NCBI GenBank assembly: GCA_963744915.1
Contig: CAVUUY010000021.1
Location: 1-64,000 of the forward strand
Direction: 5' to 3'
Origin: DATAFF01 sp963744915
GTDB lineage: Bacteria; Pseudomonadota; Alphaproteobacteria; Rhizobiales; Aestuariivirgaceae
Length of the DNA stretch: 64,000 bases
Shown piece by piece: positions 27,137 through 34,838 of this stretch. Each line of letters starts with the position of its first letter. The stretch's first letter is position 1. The notes beneath the pieces were generated by a model, which searched no databases, was not told where the DNA came from, and saw only the letters and a list, made by a program, of their open reading frames with translations. The position numbers and the translations under genes are program-made.

Positions 27137-27160
27137 CAGGCACCGGGAAACCGGTGCCTG
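27137..27160 (+). terminator. Strong hairpin terminator after Omp25-like gene
   Basis: CAGGCACCGG and CCGGTGCCTG form a perfect 10-bp stem closed by a GAAA tetraloop, starting 36 bases after the stop codon and followed by CATCGTTCTT. It probably ends transcription of the barrel gene. Confidence 0.8.
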
Positions 27161-27217
27161 CATCGTTCTTGCCGGCCACGGAGTTCTGCCGCAATGGGTG
27201 GCGGCCTTGGCCGCGCG

Positions 27218-27589
27218 CTACGGCCGCGCCGGCACGGCCCTAATTGCTTCCGCCGCAATGATGGCGTCCGCGGCAGCCGGTGGAGCGAGCACCACCTTGC
27301 TCTGCAAACGCCTCACCTCGACAGCATGGGGCGGTTCTCCGACCTTGCCTGGAACGCTGATGGTAACCTTCTGACCATCGAGCAGGGTTGCCTCGAAGCG
27401 CACCGGCAATTCGGCCTCGCCGTTCGAAATCGTCGTCACGACGCGATAGCCATCGCTTTCGCTGCTATAGTAGACAACCCCCCGGAAACCCGACAGATCA
27501 ATGCTCGCGGCCTCTATCTCGACGAGGTCGCCGGCATATGCAGGGGTGGTCGCAAAGCACAGGGCTGCAAGCCATATCGACCGGTTCAT
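27218..27589 (-). CDS. Hypothetical secreted protein, 123 aa
   Basis: A small exported protein with a signal peptide (residues 1-19, ending AYA) and a beta-rich mature part with no recognised domain. GGAGCACCACC precedes the ATG; the frame is open 14 codons further but without a site. It lies 120 bases downstream of the cytochrome c gene on the same strand, so the two may be expressed together. A role near that periplasmic electron carrier is only suggested by position. Confidence 0.6.
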   Translation of the reverse strand: MNRSIWLAALCFATTPAYAGDLVEIEAASIDLSGFRGVVYYSSESDGYRVVTTISNGEAELPVRFEATLLDGQKVTISVPGKVGEPPHAVEVRRLQSKVVLAPPAAADAIIAAEAIRAVPARP

Positions 27590-27709
27590 GGTGGTGCTCC
27601 GCATGACAATAGTTGGTCCTGCATTCCACATTTAGGCCGAATACGCGTCAGCCTCTGTGGCAAACCGCACAGCCCGGTTGATTATCGAGCCGATCGCCGC
27701 CGGCCTGGA

Positions 27710-28138
27710 TCATTGCTCGCGTGGCGGCCGCCCTCGGCCAAGCACACCATCGGCCCTCGCCTGAAGATAGGCATAAATGCCGTCGATATAGGGTTCGACG
27801 TTGGGATCGTTGGCGAAGCCCCGCATCACCGATGATCCATCCGCTTTTCCGTTGCGCACGATGTCTCGGAACGCGGCAATGTCCGGCAATCGATCGATCA
27901 AAGCCGGCCCGAAGCTCGAACCGAGACCATCCGAACCATGGCAGTGATTGCAGGCGGCATGGTAGCGCCGATAGCCATTGTAGGTTTGCAGATCGACCGC
28001 TCCATTGGTCACCCGATAATATTTCGGGGCAGCGCGCGCCGCTTCGGGTGCCATCGCCGCTCCGGCAAGGCAGCAGCAGGCAAGCGCCATGACGGAGATA
28101 GCAAGAAGGCCGCTCCGTCGGCGGGGAGGGCGTGTCAT
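27710..28138 (-). CDS. Periplasmic cytochrome c of the alcohol-dehydrogenase partner type
   Basis: A 142-aa mono-haem c-type cytochrome. A signal peptide (about residues 1-38) with a basic start and a cysteine-rich core precedes the mature chain. The haem motif is C63-N-H-C66-H67 and the likely axial Met is M105 in SSVMRGF. GYRRYHAACNHCHGSDGLGS and PYIDGIYAYLQARADGVLGRGRP resemble the c553i/CycB-type cytochromes that accept electrons from PQQ-dependent alcohol dehydrogenases. No such dehydrogenase is in the window. The ccm genes at 47-50 kb could supply haem attachment. A GTG two codons earlier is an alternative start. Confidence 0.85.
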   Translation of the reverse strand: MTRPPRRRSGLLAISVMALACCCLAGAAMAPEAARAAPKYYRVTNGAVDLQTYNGYRRYHAACNHCHGSDGLGSSFGPALIDRLPDIAAFRDIVRNGKADGSSVMRGFANDPNVEPYIDGIYAYLQARADGVLGRGRPPREQ

Positions 28139-28192
28139 CGCCACCCATCCCCCTTGCGCGCCTCTCGTCGTTCGGTGGTCGGCATGGCGGGT

Positions 28193-29977
28193 TCAACCTC
28201 GTGATAGAGTCGCGGCGGCCGGCAGCGCCATATCAAGCTCGATCGGCTGGGTAAAACTGCCCTCGGCGACCATGGTTGCGAAGGCGCCTTTCATGGCGAC
28301 CAGCTCGCCGAAGCTGCCGCGCTCGGTGATCCGCCCGTCTTCAAGGACGAGAATGAGGTCGGCATCGGCAACCGTCGAGAGGCGGTGCGCGATGATGAAG
28401 GTGGTGCGCCCTTTCCGCAGCGCATCGAGGGCCCGCTTGATGCGTCCCTCGGTCTCGACGTCGAGGGCGCTGGTCGCCTCGTCGAGGATCAGGATCGGGG
28501 CATCCTTCAGGATGGCGCGGGCGATGGCGAGGCGCTGGCGCTCGCCGCCGGACAGCGATGCGCCGCGCTCGCCGATGACGAAGCCATATCCGCCGGACTT
28601 GCGGATGATGAAGGAATGCGCTTCGGCGAGCTTGGCGGCCCGCTCGATTTCATCGTCGGTCGCGTCCGGCTTGCCGATGCGCAGGTTCTCGGCAATGCTG
28701 CGGTTGAACAATCCGGCGTCCTGGAAAACCACGGCAATGGCGCGGCGCAGCGAGGTGAGCCTGACGTCGCGGATGTCGTGCCCGTCGACGGTGATGCGGC
28801 CGTGATCGGGATCGCGCAGACGCTGCAGCAGCGCGAGCGTGGTGGTCTTTCCCGATCCGGTGCGGCCGACCAGTGCCACGGTGCGGCCGGGCGCCGCCTC
28901 GAAATCGAGATGGTGGACGCCGAAATGGCCGTCGGGAAAGGCGAAGGAGAGGTCCTCGTAGCGCACCCTGCCGGCGACGTTCGGCAGGACCTCTGCGCCG
29001 GGCCGATCGGCGACCAGGCTCGGCGTGTCGATCAGGTCGAAATAGGTGTCGATGGCCGGCTTCTGGTTGAACAGGCCGAGAATGAAGCGCGACAGCTGGT
29101 CGAGCCGTGAAATCAGGATGGTGGCGAGGGTGACGAAACCCACGACCTGACCCACCGTCAGCTCGCCGCGTTTGACCAGCAGAGCACCGAGAGCGACGAT
29201 GGCGACCACCGTGATGGTGGATGCGGCGCGCGTCAGGACGCTGACCACGGCCCACCAGGTCAGGACGGGGTATTGCGCCGCCAGCAGGTCGCGCATCAAG
29301 TCCTTCAAGGCGCTCGCCTCGGCCTCGAGCCGGGTGAAGCTCTGGACCACCGTGACGTTTCCGAGCACATCGCCGACCCGCCCGGTCAGGTCGCGATGAT
29401 AGCGCTCGACCTCGGTCTGCTGGCCGATGGTGTGGCGGAAGGCAAGGATATTGGCGGAAAGATAGATGACGCCCAGCACCACCAGCACCGCGGCGATCGG
29501 CAGGCTCATCGACATGGCCAACGGAACCAGGAAGATGACGCTGACGATCGCCGCGAGATGCTCGCGCATGAAGGCGAGCCACAGCCCGAACAGCGAATTG
29601 GTGCCCTGCTGGATGGCGCGGATGACGGCGCCCGTGCCTTTCCTCGCATGAAAGCTGAGCGGCAGGGTGATCGCCTGCTCGAAGGCGTTGCTCATCGAGA
29701 TGAGGCGCCGGCGATGGGCGAGCCGGTCGGCGGCGACAGCGACGATGACCCCGGCGATGATGCCGAACAGGCCGAGCGCCGCCCAGGTGGCGATCATCCA
29801 CGCGGTGACCGTTCCGGTGGTCAGCGCATCGACCACCCGGCTCCACAGATAGGCCTCGCCGAGAGGCACGGTGCCGATCACCACATTGGATATCACCAGG
29901 ACAGCGACCAACCCCTTCTCGGGTCCGAGTGCGTTGAGAGCCCGCCAATAGGTCTGCCACAGCGTCATCGCGGCCAT
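28193..29977 (-). CDS. ABC exporter, cyclic beta-1,2-glucan NdvA/ChvA-like
   Basis: A 594-aa half-size ABC exporter, membrane domain then ATPase. Six hydrophobic helices occupy roughly residues 20-310, and the ATPase follows with Walker A VGRTGSGKTTTL, signature LSGGERQR and Walker B ILILDEATSALD, then the switch histidine in IIAHRLST. The N-terminal LWQTYWRALNALGPEKG and overall pattern fit the NdvA/ChvA glucan-exporter branch, which moves cyclic glucan to the periplasm for osmotic adaptation and symbiosis or infection. No glucan synthase gene is nearby, so the substrate is inferred from family only. It follows the VUT gene by 10 bases. Confidence 0.85.
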   Translation of the reverse strand: MAAMTLWQTYWRALNALGPEKGLVAVLVISNVVIGTVPLGEAYLWSRVVDALTTGTVTAWMIATWAALGLFGIIAGVIVAVAADRLAHRRRLISMSNAFEQAITLPLSFHARKGTGAVIRAIQQGTNSLFGLWLAFMREHLAAIVSVIFLVPLAMSMSLPIAAVLVVLGVIYLSANILAFRHTIGQQTEVERYHRDLTGRVGDVLGNVTVVQSFTRLEAEASALKDLMRDLLAAQYPVLTWWAVVSVLTRAASTITVVAIVALGALLVKRGELTVGQVVGFVTLATILISRLDQLSRFILGLFNQKPAIDTYFDLIDTPSLVADRPGAEVLPNVAGRVRYEDLSFAFPDGHFGVHHLDFEAAPGRTVALVGRTGSGKTTTLALLQRLRDPDHGRITVDGHDIRDVRLTSLRRAIAVVFQDAGLFNRSIAENLRIGKPDATDDEIERAAKLAEAHSFIIRKSGGYGFVIGERGASLSGGERQRLAIARAILKDAPILILDEATSALDVETEGRIKRALDALRKGRTTFIIAHRLSTVADADLILVLEDGRITERGSFGELVAMKGAFATMVAEGSFTQPIELDMALPAAATLSRG

Positions 29978-29987
29978 GATGCGCTAT

Positions 29988-30518
29988 TCACTCGGCCCGC
30001 CGCAAAGGAAGAACCGAGGCGATGGCAGCGGCGGCCAGCGTCATCCAGGTTTTGCCGAGCACCTGGCCGATCAGATATTCGAGCGAACCGAAGGCGAGAT
30101 AGAGGAAGACCGCGCTGTCGACAATCGAGCCGACCACGCCCGAGGCGAGAACGGCGAGCGGTCGGTTCTGCTGCCGCAGCGGGGCATAGACGAACAGGTC
30201 GGAGGTTTCGGAAAGGAGGAAGGCCGTGCCGGAGGCGAGCGCCAGGGCGGCCGGTGCGATGAAGACCGAGAGGGCCGCGCCGACGACGATGGCGAGGAAC
30301 ACCACCCGCGTGTTGTAGCGGTCGTGAACGGCATCGCGCAAAGCCAATGCCAGGCCGATCATGACCACGCCCGAGGGTGCCTGAAAGCCGAAGCCGACCG
30401 GAATGGTGCAGATACCGCCGAGGCCGCAATTGCCGACATGGCCGATCATCCAGTTGGCGGCCGGGATGGTCAGGAGAAAGGCAGCAATGATCAGCATGGC
30501 GGGCACGGGTTTTGACAT
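29988..30518 (-). CDS. VUT family transporter (YhhQ-like, queuosine precursor)
   Basis: A 176-aa membrane protein with five or six helices, of the VUT/YhhQ family that imports queuosine precursors such as preQ0. Family marks are PAANWMIGHVG, the IPVGFGFQAPSGVVMIGLALALRDAVHDR segment and SIVDSAVFLYLAFGS. It is upstream of the exporter gene with a 10-base gap, so both are probably on one message. The start is divergent from the GFA gene, with about 95 bases for two promoters. Confidence 0.85.
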   Translation of the reverse strand: MSKPVPAMLIIAAFLLTIPAANWMIGHVGNCGLGGICTIPVGFGFQAPSGVVMIGLALALRDAVHDRYNTRVVFLAIVVGAALSVFIAPAALALASGTAFLLSETSDLFVYAPLRQQNRPLAVLASGVVGSIVDSAVFLYLAFGSLEYLIGQVLGKTWMTLAAAAIASVLPLRRAE

Positions 30519-30613
30519 GGCGACATGGGTTTCCTAGGCTTTCTGAACGCCGCCGGGCGGTTCGGCAAGCCCGTTCGACCGGCAGCGTCGCTCTTTCAGG
30601 AAAGGACAACGAC

Positions 30614-31024
30614 ATGGCGATCACCGGCGGCTGCCATTGTGGCTCAATCCGTTACGTCGCCGAGGGCAAGGCGATCAACCATGCGCTGTGCCATTGCACC
30701 GATTGCCGGCGCAGTGCCGGGGCGCCGATGGTGGGCTGGACCATGTATCCGATTGCCGCCGTGACGGTGACCAAGGGCACGCCCAAGATCTATCAATCAT
30801 CCGAGAACGGCCGGCGGCATTTCTGCACCGCCTGCGGCACCGGCCTGTTCTATACCAACGAGGTGATTTTGCCGGGCATCATCGACGTCCAGAGCGCCAC
30901 CTATGACGATCCCGATGCGGTGCCGGCACAAGCCCATATCCAGGTCGCGGAACGAATCGGCTGGATGGAACGGGCCCATGAGCTGCCGAGCTTCGAGCGC
31001 TACCCGCAATCCTTGTCGAGCTGA
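30614..31024 (+). CDS. GFA-family zinc protein, second copy
   Basis: A 136-aa GFA protein, distinct from the one at 18118. Zinc cysteines appear as GGCHCGSIR, CHCTDCRR and CTACGTG. GGAAAGGACAACGAC precedes the ATG; the frame extends 34 codons upstream without a site. Its stop codon overlaps the start of the Nudix gene by one base (TGATG), so the two are translationally coupled. The biochemical role is unproven for most of the family. Confidence 0.88.
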   Translation: MAITGGCHCGSIRYVAEGKAINHALCHCTDCRRSAGAPMVGWTMYPIAAVTVTKGTPKIYQSSENGRRHFCTACGTGLFYTNEVILPGIIDVQSATYDDPDAVPAQAHIQVAERIGWMERAHELPSFERYPQSLSS

Positions 31025-31482
31025 TGGCGACAAGCGCCGGCGTGCTGCTGTTCAAGCGGGACGACGGCCGCCCGGCGGTGCTTCTCGTTCATCCCGGTGG
31101 TCCGTTCTGGGTCAAGCGCGATAGCGGCGCCTGGTCGATCCCCAAGGGCGAGATGATGGCGGGGGAGGAGCCGGAGGCGGCGGCCCGGCGCGAGTTTGCC
31201 GAGGAGCTCGGGATCCCGTTCGAGGGCCCCTTGCATCTGCTCGGCGAGGCGGTGATGGCGAGCGCCAAACGGGTCATCGTCTATGCCGGCGAGGGCGACA
31301 TCGACTGCGCGGCGATCCGCAGCAACAGCTTCGAGATCGAGTGGCCGCCGAAGAGCGGCCGGCGCCGGAGTTTCCCGGAGGTCGATCGCGCCGAATGGTT
31401 CGGGCTCGCGGCGGCGCGCGACAAGCTGCTCAAGGGCCAGCATGTCTTCCTCGACCTGCTGGCGCAGCGGCTCAGCGGTTGA
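31024..31482 (+). CDS. Nudix hydrolase
   Basis: A 152-aa Nudix pyrophosphatase. The complete box G-x5-E-x7-R-E-F-x-E-E-x-G-I is at residues 42-64 (KGEMMAGEEPEAAARREFAEELGI begins it). The N-terminal SAGVLLFKRDDGRPAVLLVHPGGPFW resembles the small NTP or diadenosine-polyphosphate hydrolases with a W-S-I-P-K-G motif. It is coupled to the GFA gene and its last 11 bases overlap the end of the convergent nitrile hydratase accessory gene. The substrate is uncertain; house-cleaning of damaged nucleotides is plausible. Confidence 0.92.
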   Translation: MATSAGVLLFKRDDGRPAVLLVHPGGPFWVKRDSGAWSIPKGEMMAGEEPEAAARREFAEELGIPFEGPLHLLGEAVMASAKRVIVYAGEGDIDCAAIRSNSFEIEWPPKSGRRRSFPEVDRAEWFGLAAARDKLLKGQHVFLDLLAQRLSG

Positions 31483-31846
31483 TCGGAGGCGATTGCCGGG
31501 TGGCGGCGAGCACCACCGGCTGGCCGTGCGGGGTGTCGAGATGGGCACGCCGCCACGCGCTGATGCGCTCGGGAATGAGGCGCGAGATCTCGGGCGCACA
31601 GGCTTTGAGCAGCTCCTCGAGCGCCGCCAGCGCCGCGCGGTAGTAGGTCGCCGGCGTATCGGGCGCGCCATGGTGCTCGGCCTCGGCAAGGGCGGCGCCG
31701 AGAGCCGACGCCCAGTCGCCGGCGGTGAACAGGCCGCGCGCCACCAGCGTATCGGCCAATGCGAGCACCTCCGCCTGCCAGGGCTCGGCGAACAACGGGC
31801 CCTCGTCGGACCCGGGTGGTGCTATGGCGTGATCACTTGGGCGCAA
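31472..31846 (-). CDS. Nitrile hydratase accessory protein (TTG start)
   Basis: A 124-aa protein of the nitrile hydratase activator/metallochaperone type, helping cobalt insertion into the alpha subunit. GPLFAEPWQAEVLALADTLVARGLFTAGDWA and the later TYYRAALAALEELL match these small activators, which resemble the beta-subunit N-terminus. No ATG or GTG fits. GGGAGAG stands just before an in-frame TTG that overlaps the last 14 bases of the beta gene, so I start there. It is the third gene of the nitrile hydratase set. Confidence 0.82.
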   Translation of the reverse strand: MRPSDHAIAPPGSDEGPLFAEPWQAEVLALADTLVARGLFTAGDWASALGAALAEAEHHGAPDTPATYYRAALAALEELLKACAPEISRLIPERISAWRRAHLDTPHGQPVVLAATRQSPPINR

Positions 31847-32492
31847 GGTAGCTCTCCCACAGATCGAGATAGACGCGGTCGCGGGGACTCTCGGCATCCG
31901 GCCACAGCTCGGCGGCGGCGAAGGAGACGGTGTAAAGCGGCTCGGCATAGCCCTCGCCATCGACATTGCGATCGGGGAGGACATGGGCGCCATGGTCTTG
32001 CTCGATGATGCCCTCGCGGCCGCGCGCATAAAGCGGCAGCCGGGTGTGGCCCGGCGCGCCGTCGCGGCGGGTCACGACGCGGTCGCCGGAGAGAAAGCGG
32101 GGAGCGCGGTCGAGCGGCCGGTCGAACCGGACCATGCCGCGCTTGGCGGTGGCAACCGCCTCGGCCGTCATCGGTGCGGCGAGGCCAGGAACCTTGCTTG
32201 CAGCCTTGCCGCTGGCAATCTCGCCAGGCGTGGCGACGCCACTGTCGATCAGCAGCGCGGCATAGGTCTGGAGCCATTGATCGTAATAGGGCCGGGTCAG
32301 GTAATCCACCGGCGCGATCGACTCGCGGGCAAAGCGGAAGCGGTCGATGGTCCAGCCGGGCGGCGGGCGGGACATGGCTCTGACAATGCCGAGGAGGCGC
32401 GCCTCCCATTGCGCGTGGAAGGGCTCGTCCGGCTCGGCAGTGTCGATCGGGCCGAAGCCCTGGCGGCCGCCAAGATCGTGGATGCTGTCCAT
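31833..32492 (-). CDS. Nitrile hydratase subunit beta
   Basis: A 219-aa beta subunit that pairs with alpha to hydrate nitriles to amides. MDSIHDLGGRQGFGPI is the classic N-terminus, and the C-terminal half reads DRVVTRRDGAPGHTRLPLYARG and ends with DLWESYLAP, as in cobalt-type enzymes. The start overlaps the alpha stop codon by one base (TGATG), which supports equal synthesis of the two subunits. A longer antisense frame covering it is not real. The enzyme is cytoplasmic. An amidase to process the product is not in the window. Confidence 0.93.
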   Translation of the reverse strand: MDSIHDLGGRQGFGPIDTAEPDEPFHAQWEARLLGIVRAMSRPPPGWTIDRFRFARESIAPVDYLTRPYYDQWLQTYAALLIDSGVATPGEIASGKAASKVPGLAAPMTAEAVATAKRGMVRFDRPLDRAPRFLSGDRVVTRRDGAPGHTRLPLYARGREGIIEQDHGAHVLPDRNVDGEGYAEPLYTVSFAAAELWPDAESPRDRVYLDLWESYLAPK

Positions 32493-33142
32493 CAGGTGCT
32501 CCCGGACTGGTCGGCATGCAGCGTCCGCTCGGTGCCAATCATGGCGTTGCGCGTGACGAGGCGCGCCAGCGCATCCTCGCTCCACCCCTCGGTGCCGGGC
32601 GGGCGCTCGGGCAGAACCATGTAGCGCAGCTCGGAGGTGCTGTCCCAGACCCTGATCTCCACCTCCGGCGGCACGGTCTCGCCGAACTCGGCAAGCACGG
32701 CGCGCGGTTCGCGGACGGCGCGGGCCCGATAGGCTGCCGATTTGTACCAGTTGGGGGGAATGCCAAGGACCGAGTGCGGATAGCACGAGCACAGCGTGCA
32801 CACGACTATGTTGTGAATGGCGGGCGTGTTCTCGACCACCTTGAAATGGGCGCCGGCCCAGCCTTCGAAGCCGAGCTCGGTGATGGCGCCGGTGCCATCG
32901 GCCAGCAGGCGCTCCCGGAAGGCCGTATCGAGCCATGCCTTGGCCACCATCGTTGCTCCCCGCTTCGGTCCGATCTCCTCGGTGTAGACGGCGATCCAGG
33001 CATCGACCGCCTTGGGATCGAGCATCCCCTTGTCGATCAGCAGGCTCTCCAGCGCCTTGACGCGCAATGCCGGCTCGGATGGCAGATGCCGGTGCAGCTC
33101 ATGATGGATGTCGCCAAAGCGGTGGGGATCGTCATGCGCCAT
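32492..33142 (-). CDS. Nitrile hydratase subunit alpha, cobalt type
   Basis: A 216-aa catalytic subunit. The metal site is C115-T-L-C118-S-C120, with the Thr that marks cobalt rather than iron enzymes; the cysteines are normally oxidised to sulfinic and sulfenic acids. The conserved ending region YMVLPERPPGTEGWSEDALARLVTRNAMIGT is intact. It is the first of the three nitrile hydratase genes. Only 78 bases separate it from the HlyIII gene upstream, so it may lie in one long transcript with the hydrolase genes. Confidence 0.95.
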   Translation of the reverse strand: MAHDDPHRFGDIHHELHRHLPSEPALRVKALESLLIDKGMLDPKAVDAWIAVYTEEIGPKRGATMVAKAWLDTAFRERLLADGTGAITELGFEGWAGAHFKVVENTPAIHNIVVCTLCSCYPHSVLGIPPNWYKSAAYRARAVREPRAVLAEFGETVPPEVEIRVWDSTSELRYMVLPERPPGTEGWSEDALARLVTRNAMIGTERTLHADQSGST

Positions 33143-33220
33143 CGGCCTCGCTCCTCGGCTCGAAATCGGGCGGGGGGAAGTCTAGCGTGGCCTGGGCGTC
33201 CTGTCACTTTTCGCCACCGC

Positions 33221-33925
33221 CTACACCGACGCCTCACCGGTCAGGACGAGAGCGACGACAGCGGCGTAGTGACAGGCGGCCGCCACCAGCACAAAGCCGT
33301 GCCAGAGCGCGTTCTGGAACCGCAGGCGCTGCCAGAGATGAAAGATCACGCCGACCGAATAGAGAACGCCGCCGATGAACAGGAGCGTCGGCGCGGCGCC
33401 CGGCAGTTCGGTGGTGATGGGGCCGAAGGCTACGAGACCGCTCCAGCCAAGGGCGAGATAGAGAACGATGGAAAGGCGATCGAGATAGCCCGGCCAGGCC
33501 AGCTTCAGAGTGACGCCGACCAGCGCGATCAGCCATACGGCGGCGAGCAGGCCCTGCGAAATCAGCGGCTCGTGCAGCTGGATCAGGAAGGGCGTGTAGG
33601 TGCCGGCGATCAGCAGGAAGATCGCCGAGTGATCGAAGCGGCGCAGAATCCATTTGGTGGCCGATATCGGCCACAGATTGTAGGCGGCCGAAACGACGAG
33701 ACCGGTGATCAGGCAGACGACATAGATGATGACGGCGATCACGGTCGGCGCGGTCGCAAAGCGGATGGCGAGCGCGATCAGCGTCGCACCGGCGGCGAGC
33801 GCGGCAGTGGCGCCAAGCACATGGACGATCGCATCGGCGATGGTCTCGGCGCGGTTGTAGTGCCATCTCAGGAGCACCGGCCTGCCCTCCTCGTCGAGCC
33901 AGCGGCTGTAGGTCGGTTCATGCAT
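33221..33925 (-). CDS. Hemolysin III / PAQR-family membrane protein
   Basis: A 234-aa seven-helix membrane protein of the HlyIII (YqfA, PAQR-like) family. Family features are YNRAETIADAIVHVLG at the first helix, the SAAYNLWPISATKWILRRFDHSAIFLLIAGTYTPF core with Ser, Asp and His metal ligands, and a final FQNALWHGFVLVAAACHY block with the remaining histidines. The start overlaps the end of the upstream hydrolase by 8 bases and has GAGGAATCGC before it. Its role is unclear; relatives are lipid hydrolases or receptors. Confidence 0.9.
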   Translation of the reverse strand: MHEPTYSRWLDEEGRPVLLRWHYNRAETIADAIVHVLGATAALAAGATLIALAIRFATAPTVIAVIIYVVCLITGLVVSAAYNLWPISATKWILRRFDHSAIFLLIAGTYTPFLIQLHEPLISQGLLAAVWLIALVGVTLKLAWPGYLDRLSIVLYLALGWSGLVAFGPITTELPGAAPTLLFIGGVLYSVGVIFHLWQRLRFQNALWHGFVLVAAACHYAAVVALVLTGEASV

Positions 33926-34838
33926 GACTAGCGATTCCTCGGTCCGATCCAGGCAAGAAGAAGGCGGCGAGCTCCGCCGCCGTCTCGGCGGCATTTTGCT
34001 CCGGGAAGAAATGACCGCCGGCAATGGCGCGGCCGGTGGCCGCAGGCGCCCATCGCCGCCAGATGCCGAGCGGCCCGCCCGCCGCTTCGTACCAGCGCTC
34101 GAGCCCGCTCTCCTTGCTCCACAGCGCCAGCATCGGACAGGCGATGCGGCGGCCGGCGGCCTGATCGGCCCTGTCCATCGCCGCATCGAGAGTGACCGCA
34201 GCCCGGTATTCCTCGCAGATGGCATGGACCGTCCGGGGGTCGCTCAGTGCGGTGACATAAGCATGGCGCAGATCGGCTGGGAATGAGGCGGGATCGGAGC
34301 CCCATTGGCCGAGCGCATCATCGACCACGGCCGCGGGATTGCCGAGGATCAACCGCTCGGGCAGGGGCTCGGCCTGCGCCAGCAGCGACCACGGCCAGAA
34401 GGCCAGGATCGAGGCCGCGCCGGTTTCTGCCAGGACATCGCCGGTCGGGATGATGTCGAGCACCGCCAGGCGATCCACCCGGTCGGGATGATCGATGGCC
34501 AGCCGGTAGGCGACGCGCCCGCCGCGATCATGGCCGGCGACGGCGAAGCGGCCAAAGCCCTGCTGCTCCATCGCCGCGATCATGTCCCCTGCCATTGCGC
34601 GCTTGGCATAGGCCGCATGATCCGGCGCCGATGGCGGCTTGCCGCTTGCGCCATAACCGCGCAGATCGGGGCAGATGACGGTGAAGCTCCGGGCGAGCCG
34701 CGGTGCGACCCGATGCCACATCAGATGGGTTTCGGGAAAACCGTGCAGCAGCAGGAGCGGCGGCCCATTGCCGTGTCGGCGGAGGAAGATCGTGGTCTCG
34801 CCAACGTCGACGACGGCGCTTGTGAAACCATCGAACAT
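33918..34838 (-). CDS. Alpha/beta hydrolase, haloacetate-dehalogenase-like
   Basis: A 306-aa alpha/beta hydrolase near fluoroacetate dehalogenase and epoxide hydrolase. The oxyanion motif is HGFPETHLMW, the nucleophile elbow is GHDRGGRVAYR with D104, and the catalytic His lies in IAGGHFFPE. In true fluoroacetate dehalogenases a His-Trp pair holds the halide; here the position reads W-P-W (148-150), so the His is Pro. Defluorination is therefore doubtful. The start overlaps the upstream stop (TAATG), indicating coupling. A nitrile-related ester or epoxide substrate is speculative. Confidence 0.82.
   Translation of the reverse strand: MFDGFTSAVVDVGETTIFLRRHGNGPPLLLLHGFPETHLMWHRVAPRLARSFTVICPDLRGYGASGKPPSAPDHAAYAKRAMAGDMIAAMEQQGFGRFAVAGHDRGGRVAYRLAIDHPDRVDRLAVLDIIPTGDVLAETGAASILAFWPWSLLAQAEPLPERLILGNPAAVVDDALGQWGSDPASFPADLRHAYVTALSDPRTVHAICEEYRAAVTLDAAMDRADQAAGRRIACPMLALWSKESGLERWYEAAGGPLGIWRRWAPAATGRAIAGGHFFPEQNAAETAAELAAFFLPGSDRGIASHA

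Noticed and set aside
28650..29960. A 436-aa arginine/histidine-rich frame inside the exporter gene
   Set aside because: Shadow of the ABC exporter in another frame, with the typical Arg-rich composition of GC-rich out-of-frame reading.
31833..32936. A 367-aa frame extending upstream of nitrile hydratase beta
   Set aside because: The beta N-terminus MDSIHDLGG starts at 32492, overlapping the alpha stop; the extension is the alpha gene in another frame.
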